DNA from: SSEF01 sp964398485
GTDB taxonomy: Bacteria > Patescibacteriota > Minisyncoccia > Moranbacterales > UBA1568
Direction: 5' to 3'
DNA: 64,000 bases
Assembly (NCBI GenBank): GCA_964398485.1
Contig: CAYNMD010000001.1
Coordinates: forward strand, 1 to 64,000
The notes under the pieces are model-generated. The model was given only the letters and a program-made list of their open reading frames with translations. It ran no database searches and had not been told where the DNA came from. Shown one piece after another: positions 14,478 to 21,212 of the stretch. The translations under genes and the position numbers were made by a program. Position 1 is the first letter of the stretch, and each line of letters starts with the position of its first letter.

Positions 14478-16079
14478 TTACTGCGTGTTGGTTGAGGCGT
14501 AGTACGCGTTGCAACCGACAGCGTACTCGTTCAGCGTGAGACCTTCCATGAGTACGAGGCCTAGCTCAGCAACCGTACTGGCGCTGCTGCCGTTGTAGGA
14601 CACCTGAAAATGAAGGTGTGTACCGGTTGAACTCCCTCCGGTACTACCAACCGTTCCCAGTTGATCCCCCTGGTTCACTGCCCCAGAAGTTATGAGGCTT
14701 TGAGCTGTCATGTGGCCATAAAGAGTCTTGTAGCCATTGCCATGGTTGACCCTTACCCAATGACCGTAGCCAGATGCGTCGTAACCGTAGTCACCGGTAT
14801 CGACCGTACCACTTGCCGCAGCATAGATCGGCACATTGCTCTCCGAGCCATTCTGTTGGGAATAGTCGTCGAAGTCGAGCGAATAGTATCCGCTACCCGT
14901 ATGGTAGGTATCGGTACCCCCGCCACAGAACACGGTACCGCCAGCTTGAACTGTCAACAGCCAGTTCTTTCCACCAGGCAGAGGAAGTTTCATAGCCAGA
15001 AGACTGCGGACCGGCCAGACATTCCTTGACACTGATTTGTTTTCGGCTGCCTTGTGACCAGCAGCAACACCAGAGGACCATGCCTTGGTGGGCGTACCCA
15101 CCACTGTGGTCGATGACCACCGCGTACTTGTTGTATTGGTGAATGGGTGCCCAGTAGTCAGAGCTGGATTCAAGTTCTCGATATCCAACAAACTTCTCAG
15201 GTCAACGATGTTGGGAAGACGCCAGTCGGTGTAACCGAAGTTGGCATTACTGCCCGTATTCATGTTGGCCACATAGTCCAAGGCCTGTTGCCAAGTGCCG
15301 CCGGAAAGACTGGAATTCTCCGTCCACATGAGACCAGTGAATCGATCAGTCACCGTGCCATTGCCATGGTTGATGAACCGAGATACAGGCGGGGTAACGC
15401 CAACTTCTAGGTCACCGTCATCTCGGGTGGCATAGCTCGTTGACTGACCAGTCTTTTGAAGGGTTATCTTCCCTCCACTTCCTGTCCTTACTGGCCACAC
15501 ATACCGTGTGCCCGCCTTACTGCCCGTTGCGAGACCTCCTGTTTCAAATTGGGCAAGCCATGCACCGCCACCTGGACTACTTGCCCAGCCCGAGAAGGTG
15601 GTGGTGGAGGTGTAGTAATAGATAGTAGATCCGGACTGAACATTCGTAAATGGATGTCCACTAGTGATTGCGGGACCTGTACTTTCATGATTCACGAGAC
15701 TTAGCAACTCAACCACATTCGGGAGTCGCCAGTCGGTGTAACCGAAGTTGGCATAGGTTCCTGCATTCATGCCCGCCACATAGTCAAGCGCCTGCTGCCA
15801 AGTTTTCGTGCCTGCAGGAAGGTTGGCACTCTGTGACCACATGAGGCCAGTCATGTTGTCCGTGACCGTGCCGTTCCCATGGCTCGTGAAGCGAGGGCTT
15901 ACCAAGGGGACGCCAGCCAGGGTGGCGCCGTCGTGTCCGGTACCGGCGCAAGCAATGGATGACCCATATGCGTCGTAACAGGAAGTCTGGCCGGTTCTTG
16001 GCAGTTCCACTGCCCAAGATGAGATCATCAAGCAGGCAAGAAACCAGCCGATGACAAGGGTGCCGATACGATTTCTCAT
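14478..16079 (-). CDS. Exported protein: two DUF1566 domains plus M23 metallopeptidase
   Basis: A 533-residue exported protein. The signal peptide is MRNRIGTLVIGWFLACLMIS with cleavage near SSWA-VE. Two DUF1566 (Lcl C-terminal) repeats follow (about 55-195 and 230-360), each with FTSHGNGTVTD or INHGNGTVTD, TGLMW, WQQALDYVA and FGYTDWRLPN. The last 170 residues form an M23 (LytM/LasA-like) domain with the zinc ligands in YHTGSGYYSLDFDD, YKTLYGHM and GTHLHFQV, so peptidoglycan cleavage is likely. GGAG (16086-16089) sets ATG 16077-16079. Codon use is G+C-rich and unlike the flanking genes, which with the domain set suggests transfer from a proteobacterium. Confidence 0.88.
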   Translation of the reverse strand: MRNRIGTLVIGWFLACLMISSWAVELPRTGQTSCYDAYGSSIACAGTGHDGATLAGVPLVSPRFTSHGNGTVTDNMTGLMWSQSANLPAGTKTWQQALDYVAGMNAGTYANFGYTDWRLPNVVELLSLVNHESTGPAITSGHPFTNVQSGSTIYYYTSTTTFSGWASSPGGGAWLAQFETGGLATGSKAGTRYVWPVRTGSGGKITLQKTGQSTSYATRDDGDLEVGVTPPVSRFINHGNGTVTDRFTGLMWTENSSLSGGTWQQALDYVANMNTGSNANFGYTDWRLPNIVDLRSLLDIENLNPALTTGHPFTNTTSTRWSSTTVVGTPTKAWSSGVAAGHKAAENKSVSRNVWPVRSLLAMKLPLPGGKNWLLTVQAGGTVFCGGGTDTYHTGSGYYSLDFDDYSQQNGSESNVPIYAAASGTVDTGDYGYDASGYGHWVRVNHGNGYKTLYGHMTAQSLITSGAVNQGDQLGTVGSTGGSSTGTHLHFQVSYNGSSASTVAELGLVLMEGLTLNEYAVGCNAYYASTNTQ

Positions 16080-16092
16080 CGATTACTCCAAA

Positions 16093-16202
16093 AGTTAACA
16101 AAACCATAAAACACTAAACTGGTTAAGGTAGCTGCTCTATAGGAGGTCTCCCAAGTTGTTAATGAGCATAATTATCCTGGTGTCTTTTGATCGTTTTGTC
16201 AA
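16093..16202 (-). promoter_or_regulatory. Upstream region of the DUF1566-M23 gene
   Basis: On the minus strand TTGACA (16197-16202) is followed by GATAAT (16171-16176), an unusually long 20-bp spacing, so the -10 assignment is uncertain. The leader contains TTAACAA and TTGTTAA, which can pair over about 60 nt and expose the SD beyond. Confidence 0.4.
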
Positions 16203-16241
16203 TAATACAACAAATAGTATCCTTGTTATTGTACAGACAAT

Positions 16242-16264
16242 ATGTTCTAACTTCGTCCCAGCAT
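16242..16264 (+). repeat. 23-nt direct repeat, copy 1
   Basis: Begins ATGTTCTAACTTCGTC and ends CAGCAT; 21 of 23 positions are identical to 16899-16921. It lies 11 nt before the start codon of the 16275 gene. Confidence 0.8.
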
Positions 16265-16274
16265 CCCCGCCATT

Positions 16275-16871
16275 ATGTTTACACTTCAAAAAAGAATACT
16301 ATTCGTTATCCTTTTCTTGTTTTCTACCGGGATTTTTTTATACATTCTTAACAAGGAAAGAGTTCCTCAAAATCCAGAAAGTATCAGCGAGGAATTGCCA
16401 ATAACACAATCAACAACAGATCTAGGAGACCTCTATAAAGACTGGGTGACTTATCAGAATAGGCAGTTAGGATTTCAAACTCTTATCCCAGATAAGAGCC
16501 CTCTCACGGAAGAACTGGATGAAAACTTTATATATTTCCCCTTCGATGATAAAGAAATCCCTAGCTTAGGTAATTTTAGAAGTTCAGTCACAATTGGGAT
16601 TGCTCAAGGAAATTTTATCAATCGAGGTACACGATATAACCCAAACGAAACAGCCACTAGTAAATATCTAGGTGAAATAAATGGTTTAAAGGCTTATGAA
16701 ATTATCCATGAAACAGATACTGGCGAAATCGAAGGGATGTTGACTATGTTTATTGGACCTACTTTTGACTACTACATAGACATGTCTGGTGGGGAATTTC
16801 CAAAAACATATACACCAGAGGAACAAACAGCCTATCGCATAGTAGTTAAAAACTTTAGACTTATCCCTTGA
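16275..16871 (+). CDS. Membrane-anchored extracytoplasmic protein (198 aa), unknown
   Basis: Same plan as the 13762 product: one N-terminal membrane helix (RILFVILFLFSTGIFLYIL, about 7-25), a Ser/Thr linker and an outer domain starting WVTYQNRQLGFQTLIPDK and ending AYRIVVKNFRLIP, as in PsbP-like domains. No enzymatic motif is seen. It is A+T-rich, has no SD, and is bracketed exactly by two 23-nt direct repeats. Confidence 0.7.
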   Translation: MFTLQKRILFVILFLFSTGIFLYILNKERVPQNPESISEELPITQSTTDLGDLYKDWVTYQNRQLGFQTLIPDKSPLTEELDENFIYFPFDDKEIPSLGNFRSSVTIGIAQGNFINRGTRYNPNETATSKYLGEINGLKAYEIIHETDTGEIEGMLTMFIGPTFDYYIDMSGGEFPKTYTPEEQTAYRIVVKNFRLIP

Positions 16872-16898
16872 ATTCAAAAGATTGGGAGTTAATAAACC

Positions 16899-16921
16899 AT
16901 GTTCTAACTTCGTCTCAACAT
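16899..16921 (+). repeat. 23-nt direct repeat, copy 2
   Basis: Begins ATGTTCTAACTTCGTC and ends CAACAT. It lies 27 nt after the stop of the 16275 gene and upstream of the VOC gene promoter. Confidence 0.8.
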
Positions 16922-16932
16922 GTCTAAAAAAC

Positions 16933-16947
16933 TTGTATAATATACAA
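16933..16947 (+). promoter_or_regulatory. Palindrome overlapping the VOC gene -10 box
   Basis: TTGTATA-A-TATACAA is a perfect 15-nt palindrome and contains TATAAT (16936-16941). It may be simply an A+T-rich promoter or an operator. Confidence 0.45.
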
Positions 16948-16973
16948 AGTCCAATAGTTAAAAACTCATACGT

Positions 16974-17399
16974 ATGCCAACAATAAACCCCTACATTAAC
17001 TTCAATGGTAATGCCGAAGAGGCGTTCAAGTTTTATCAATCTGTTTTTGGTGGAGAGTTTGCCGAGGTTATCCGCTTTAAAGATATCGCGAGTGCCGAGT
17101 TTCCCGTACCTGAAAAAGAGGCGGATAAAATAATGCGTATCGCTCTTCCTATTGGTGGTAATGTTTTGATTGCTAACGATGTACCCGAAGCGATGGGACG
17201 GGTCAACGAAAACGAAAACCGCTCAAAAATTGCTGTTGTGACAGAGAGCCAAGAAGAGGCTGATAGAATCTTTAGTGGTCTTTCGGTAGGGGGAACAGTA
17301 GAAATGCCTATGACGGCAAGTCCTTGGGGAACCTCTTTTGCTATGTTCCGGGACAAGTATGGGATCGAATGGACTGTAGAATTCGCTGCCAAAAAATAA
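16974..17399 (+). CDS. VOC superfamily protein (PhnB/glyoxalase-like)
   Basis: A 141-residue protein with two beta-alpha-beta-beta-beta halves. INPYINFNGNAEEAFKFYQSVFGGEF opens the first and SPWGTSFAMFRDKYGIEWTVEF closes the second; both match the PhnB/3-demethylubiquinone methyltransferase-like (DUF1338-type naming is avoided) VOC group. Such proteins bind a small ligand, sometimes with a metal; no substrate can be inferred. It stands alone, 48 bp upstream of the EEP nuclease gene. Confidence 0.87.
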   Translation: MPTINPYINFNGNAEEAFKFYQSVFGGEFAEVIRFKDIASAEFPVPEKEADKIMRIALPIGGNVLIANDVPEAMGRVNENENRSKIAVVTESQEEADRIFSGLSVGGTVEMPMTASPWGTSFAMFRDKYGIEWTVEFAAKK

Positions 17400-17447
17400 T
17401 TGATGGAGCAAATGTTTCATTTGATCCCGCTTGTTTATTGCTGAAGT

Positions 17448-18185
17448 ATGCTCAAAATTATTTCTCTCAATCTCGAACGATCGAAACACCTCCATCTCAA
17501 CCTCCCATTTTTTCAACGAGAAAATCCTGATGTGCTCTGTCTCCAAGAAGTATTGGAAGCCGATATCGACCGTATCGCCCAAGAAACAGGCCTGGGGCAT
17601 CATCTTTGGCTGCGGGATATATTGACCGATGCGCCGGCTAATAGCGATGGCAAAACTGGATACTCTGGCCCAGCTCTATTTGCTCGTAGTCCCTTTATTG
17701 CTTCCGGGAGCGAGTATTACTATATGCCCCAAAACGGTATTCAGCTTGAGCGAGAGTCCGAGTTTTATTCGGAGACTAACGCTCATGGTATCGTCTGGGC
17801 TACGGTGGAGAAAGGGGATGAGCAGTACACCTTGGTAACCACTCATTTTACTTGGTCAGAAGATGGTAGAGCTACTGAGAAACAAAAATCTGATTTTGAA
17901 CATTTGAAAAAAATTTTGGATACGCTCCCGCCGCATATTTTGACGGGCGATCTCAATGCTCCTCGTGGTTTTGGTATATGGGAAAAATTTGTTGCTTATT
18001 ATGGTAGAGACTATATCCCACAAGGAATCACCTCTACTATCGACCCCAATCTTCATCGAGTGAAAAATCTCCAGTTGGTGGTGGATGGCATATTTGCTCA
18101 CCCGATGTATCATGTCGATGAAGTAGCCATGGTTGAAGGAGTGAGTGATCACAAAGCGCTCGTCGCTTCTATCACACAGCATTGA
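17448..18185 (+). CDS. Endonuclease/exonuclease/phosphatase (EEP) family hydrolase
   Basis: A 245-residue EEP-fold protein. The metal and catalytic motifs run in order: SLNLERS (Asn), DVLCLQEV (Glu), a central TLVTTHFTW (His), LTGDLNAPRG (Asp-Asn) and GVSDHKALVAS (Asp-His). The substrate may be nucleic acid or a phosphoester lipid; the sequence does not decide. ATG 17448 has no SD. A T-rich stretch GTAGATAATTTTTT lies just after the stop. Confidence 0.85.
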   Translation: MLKIISLNLERSKHLHLNLPFFQRENPDVLCLQEVLEADIDRIAQETGLGHHLWLRDILTDAPANSDGKTGYSGPALFARSPFIASGSEYYYMPQNGIQLERESEFYSETNAHGIVWATVEKGDEQYTLVTTHFTWSEDGRATEKQKSDFEHLKKILDTLPPHILTGDLNAPRGFGIWEKFVAYYGRDYIPQGITSTIDPNLHRVKNLQLVVDGIFAHPMYHVDEVAMVEGVSDHKALVASITQH

Positions 18186-18234
18186 GCAGCGTAGATAATT
18201 TTTTTTGGCGGGAATGTCTGTATAAAAAAGAAAA

Positions 18235-18261
18235 CGGGCACTGTTCGTTGAACAGTGCCCG
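18235..18261 (-). terminator. Terminator of the PEP-CTERM gene
   Basis: A perfect 12-bp stem CGGGCACTGTTC/GAACAGTGCCCG with loop GTT; the minus-strand tail is TTTTCTTTTTT. Confidence 0.9.
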
Positions 18262-18280
18262 GGCGGGTCAGGTGTGACCC

Positions 18281-19087
18281 TTACTTGTTGGAGCGGCGTC
18301 CGCTGCGGCGAGCGGTACCGCCGAGAGCGAACAGGGCCAGTGCGGCGAGCGACAGCGAGGCTGGCGTCGGCACGGACGAGGTCACCGTGTTGGACCAGTG
18401 GGCCGTGTAGTCCTGGCATTTCGCACCGGCGATGCTCGTGTCACCGCAGAAGTTGTACGCCTGCATGATGGTGGCCGAGAAGCCGGTGGAGCCGTTGATG
18501 GTGTTGTCCGTGTACTTCACCACGCCGTTCACCCGGTACTCGTAGGCTGAGCCAGTGAAGCTGATCGAGAGATCGGTCCAGGCGTCGTAGTCGATGGCCA
18601 CGCCGAGGTCCACCCACGCCAAGCCTTCCCAGATGCGGAGGCGCGCGCCGCCGTCACCGTAGTTGGTGAAGCCGATGATGGGGTAGTCAGTGACGGCTGA
18701 ACCATTGGTCATGACGCCCCACATGTCGGTGCGGACGTGCCCGTTCTGGGTATTGGCCCACTCCTCGGGGATCCAGAGCGCTGCCGAGAGCACCGATCCA
18801 GCACCGCCCGAGATGGCATGTTGCTGCCCCTGGGTGTTGTAGAAGGTGCTCTGGTAGGCGGCCGGGCGGTTGCTCAGCCCATCGGCTTCGGAGATGCCGA
18901 TGGCGAGGACATCGTTGCGGCCCTGGTAGGTGCCGATGTCACCGAAGCTGTGCGGGTCGTAGCGGTCCGTCACCCAGCCCACGGGGGCGTTGTCGAAACT
19001 CGGCATCACCAGCGCCGCCTGTGCGGGGAGAATCCCCAGCAAGAGACCAGTCAAGCCGGCCAGGAAAGTCAGAAACCTCTTCGTCAT
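18281..19087 (-). CDS. PEP-CTERM sorting-domain exported protein
   Basis: A 268-residue secreted protein with signal peptide MTKRFLTFLAGLTGLLLGIL and cleavage after AQA. The body looks like a beta-sandwich (jelly-roll or LamG-like: AYEYRVNGVVKYTDNTIN). The C-terminus is the classical tripartite tail: VPTPASL, a hydrophobic helix LAALALFALGG, then TARRSGRRSNK. Such tails are substrates of an exosortase, which is not in this window. Codon use is extremely G+C-rich. The SD AGGAG (19096-19100) fixes ATG 19087. The promoter is A+T-rich and like that of neighbouring genes. Acquisition from a proteobacterium is the simplest reading. Confidence 0.88.
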   Translation of the reverse strand: MTKRFLTFLAGLTGLLLGILPAQAALVMPSFDNAPVGWVTDRYDPHSFGDIGTYQGRNDVLAIGISEADGLSNRPAAYQSTFYNTQGQQHAISGGAGSVLSAALWIPEEWANTQNGHVRTDMWGVMTNGSAVTDYPIIGFTNYGDGGARLRIWEGLAWVDLGVAIDYDAWTDLSISFTGSAYEYRVNGVVKYTDNTINGSTGFSATIMQAYNFCGDTSIAGAKCQDYTAHWSNTVTSSVPTPASLSLAALALFALGGTARRSGRRSNK

Positions 19088-19113
19088 GTCGCGAACTCCT
19101 GTTGTCAACGAAA

Positions 19114-19169
19114 CACACCCACCACGGGTGCGTTCTGAGGAGGATAGAATATTTTTGTACTTTTGTCAA
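19114..19169 (-). promoter_or_regulatory. Promoter and leader hairpin of the PEP-CTERM gene
   Basis: On the minus strand TTGACA (19164-19169), a 17-bp spacer and TATCCT (19141-19146). The leader contains CGCACCC (19132-19126) pairing with GGGTGTG (19120-19114) through one G-U, a pairing that forms only in the minus-strand RNA. Confidence 0.7.
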
Positions 19170-19214
19170 CCAATTCTTGCGAAGAATCCTTTTTGGAAAA
19201 CGAATGAGTGATCT

Positions 19215-19877
19215 CTAGATTGAAAGAAGAAGGAACATAACGATTGAGTGGAGAGTGCTCCCCAGAAGGACAAAGACATGGAAGATCTCATGCATCCAAA
19301 AGTATCGCTTGGGAGGGAAGTGATCCTCCAGAACGAAGAAGAGAACACCAAGGGTGTAAGCAATCCCACCACTTGCGAGGAGGATAAGCATGAGAGAAGT
19401 GAGATTCTCTCGCAGGGGTTGGAAAGCGATGAGGATCAGCCATCCCATGGCGAGATAGAGTGTCACAGAGAGGAAAGAGGGGCGTCGGAGATCAAAAAGT
19501 TTGATGCCAAAACTTACGAGCGCCAATCCCCAGATAACGCCAAAGAGTGACCAGCGCCAGCCACCATCTAGCCCAATAAAAAGAACCGGGGTATAGGTCG
19601 CTGCAATGAGAATGGAAATGAGGGCATGATCGAGTCTTTGTGCCCAGGCTTTGGTGCGAGGCCACCGTGGCGATAGGAGGTGGTAGCTGGTACTGCCGAG
19701 ATAGAGGAGTATCATCCCACTGCCAAAAAGAGTGTACCCAGTGATATGCCAACCATCGAGTGAAGAGGATTGGATCAAGAGAAGAACGAGAATAGTGATA
19801 GCGCCAGCTGTTCCAACGAGATGGAGGAGTCCGCTGACAATGTCGTTGGAGCGGTCGCGAAGCGAGGTGAATTCCAT
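19215..19877 (-). CDS. Hemolysin III / TrhA family membrane protein
   Basis: A 220-residue seven-helix membrane protein of the hemolysin III/adiponectin-receptor superfamily. The zinc-site residues are present: GSTSYHLLSP with Ser and His in helix 2-3, RLDHALISILIAATYTP with the Asp-His, and the C-terminal HEIFHVFVLLGS with HxxxH. Bacterial members (TrhA) regulate membrane lipid energetics. Transcription runs leftward toward the PEP-CTERM gene promoter. Confidence 0.9.
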   Translation of the reverse strand: MEFTSLRDRSNDIVSGLLHLVGTAGAITILVLLLIQSSSLDGWHITGYTLFGSGMILLYLGSTSYHLLSPRWPRTKAWAQRLDHALISILIAATYTPVLFIGLDGGWRWSLFGVIWGLALVSFGIKLFDLRRPSFLSVTLYLAMGWLILIAFQPLRENLTSLMLILLASGGIAYTLGVLFFVLEDHFPPKRYFWMHEIFHVFVLLGSTLHSIVMFLLLSI

Positions 19878-19894
19878 ACTATGATGGAGAAAGG

Positions 19895-19968
19895 TGGACC
19901 GTATCGGATTCGAACCGATGACCCCCGCTTTGCAAAAGCGGTGCTCTAGCCAACTGAGCTAACGGCCC
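19895..19968 (-). tRNA. tRNA-Ala (UGC)
   Basis: Read on the minus strand: acceptor GGGCCGT/ACGGTCC with the G3-U70 identity pair, D arm TAGCTCAGTTGGCTAGAGC, anticodon loop TTTGCAA with anticodon TGC, T arm CGGTTCGAATCCG, discriminator A. No complete CCA is encoded. Confidence 0.95.
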
Positions 19969-20046
19969 TAGGACATTCGTGAGTATAGGGGATAATGCTT
20001 TGTCTGTCGAGAGTGCTATACTAGAGATACTTTTTATCTATACTGT

Positions 20047-20451
20047 ATGGGACTTTTTTCTCTCTATACCAACAAAAAAGCTGCCGGAGATGCAGCGGGT
20101 ATTTCTGGTGGTGGTAATCCTGATGATCGTCCGAGGCCAGTCGTGCGCCCTCGAGATGATGAGGGGAGCGAAAAGAAAAGGATTTGGCGTGATTCCGAGG
20201 GACACATATCCACTTGGGAGATTCCCAAGGTTTTGAGCCGATTGAGAGGTCGACACGGTTTTAGTCAGCGTAAGGCAGCTATTGTTGATGCGGTAACTCA
20301 TAATGCTCTTGATGAGCGAGGAGGGCAAAAGGGTATGAATGCTGGTGAACTCAATGAAACCATGGAAGCACTGGAACAAGATGCTCATAAACTTGGTCTT
20401 ACAAAAGATGACCTTGCCGCTGTTCGCACGGAGCTGGAAGAGAAACTCTAA
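20047..20451 (+). CDS. Hypothetical protein (134 aa), C-terminal helical domain
   Basis: No family is recognised. The first 50 residues are low-complexity, Gly/Pro/Arg/Asp-rich and probably disordered. The rest (WEIPKVLSRLRGRHGFSQRK to the end) is helical and ends LGLTKDDLAAVRTELEEKL, possibly a small interaction domain. ATG 20047 is 2-3 nt after one TATACT box and about 16 nt after another, so the leader is short or absent. It is followed by the DedA gene after 11 bp. Confidence 0.65.
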   Translation: MGLFSLYTNKKAAGDAAGISGGGNPDDRPRPVVRPRDDEGSEKKRIWRDSEGHISTWEIPKVLSRLRGRHGFSQRKAAIVDAVTHNALDERGGQKGMNAGELNETMEALEQDAHKLGLTKDDLAAVRTELEEKL

Positions 20452-20462
20452 TATTTTCTGAC

Positions 20463-21155
20463 ATGGAACTCTTTATTGATCGAGCACAGCAGTTTATTGT
20501 CTTTATTTCCGACAAAGTACCGTTGGAACTTTTTGTGTTTGTAGGGGCTTTGCTCGAAGAAATCATTGCCCCTATTCCATCTATGTTGGTAATGACCACC
20601 GCCGGGCTGCTTTCTCATGCCGAGGGGCACACGGTGTTTTTTCTCTTCTGGCTGGTGTTTATAGGAAATCTCGGCAAAATTCTTGGTTCACTTGGTTGGT
20701 ACGTTGTAGGAGACAAAATAGAGGATGTGGTGGTGGGCCGATTCGGGAGATTTTTTGGACTAACACATGAAGATATCGAGCGGGTTGGTAAGAAGTTTAC
20801 CGGGAAGGTATGGCAAGATGGAGCGCTTATTTTCTTGTTACGAGCGATTCCTTTCTTCCCTAGTCTCGCGGTTTCACTTGCCTGTGGTGTGATCAAAATC
20901 GAGCTGAAAACTTTTGTGCTTGCCTCCTACTTGGGGAACGTGGTCAAAGATACTCTCTATATCATGATGGGATATTTTGGTGCTCAGGCTTTCCGGACAC
21001 TCCTCCTTGAAATGGAGAGAGTTCGGTTTGGCCTTGGTTTCCTGATTATCATAGGAGTAGTAGGAGTACTCGTTCTCGGGTATCGTCAGCGTCACCAGGG
21101 CATTCATCTCCTGGTTCGCTTCTGGGGGTGGATACGAAAACTGCTTGCTCGCTAG
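20463..21155 (+). CDS. DedA family membrane protein (VTT domain)
   Basis: A 230-residue protein of the SNARE-associated/VTT family. It has the re-entrant region FVGALLEEIIAPIPSMLVM with Glu and Pro residues, the glycine-rich GNLGKILGSLGWYVVGDKIED, the conserved Arg-Pro segment FLLRAIPFFPSLAVSLACG, and a C-terminal membrane helix. DedA proteins move undecaprenyl phosphate or phospholipids across the membrane and depend on the proton gradient. Co-transcription with the preceding gene is likely. Confidence 0.9.
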   Translation: MELFIDRAQQFIVFISDKVPLELFVFVGALLEEIIAPIPSMLVMTTAGLLSHAEGHTVFFLFWLVFIGNLGKILGSLGWYVVGDKIEDVVVGRFGRFFGLTHEDIERVGKKFTGKVWQDGALIFLLRAIPFFPSLAVSLACGVIKIELKTFVLASYLGNVVKDTLYIMMGYFGAQAFRTLLLEMERVRFGLGFLIIIGVVGVLVLGYRQRHQGIHLLVRFWGWIRKLLAR

Positions 21156-21212
21156 TTCTCTTTTGTGTTACAACCGATGAGTATTTGTTGAGGTGTACTT
21201 GAATTTTATCTT

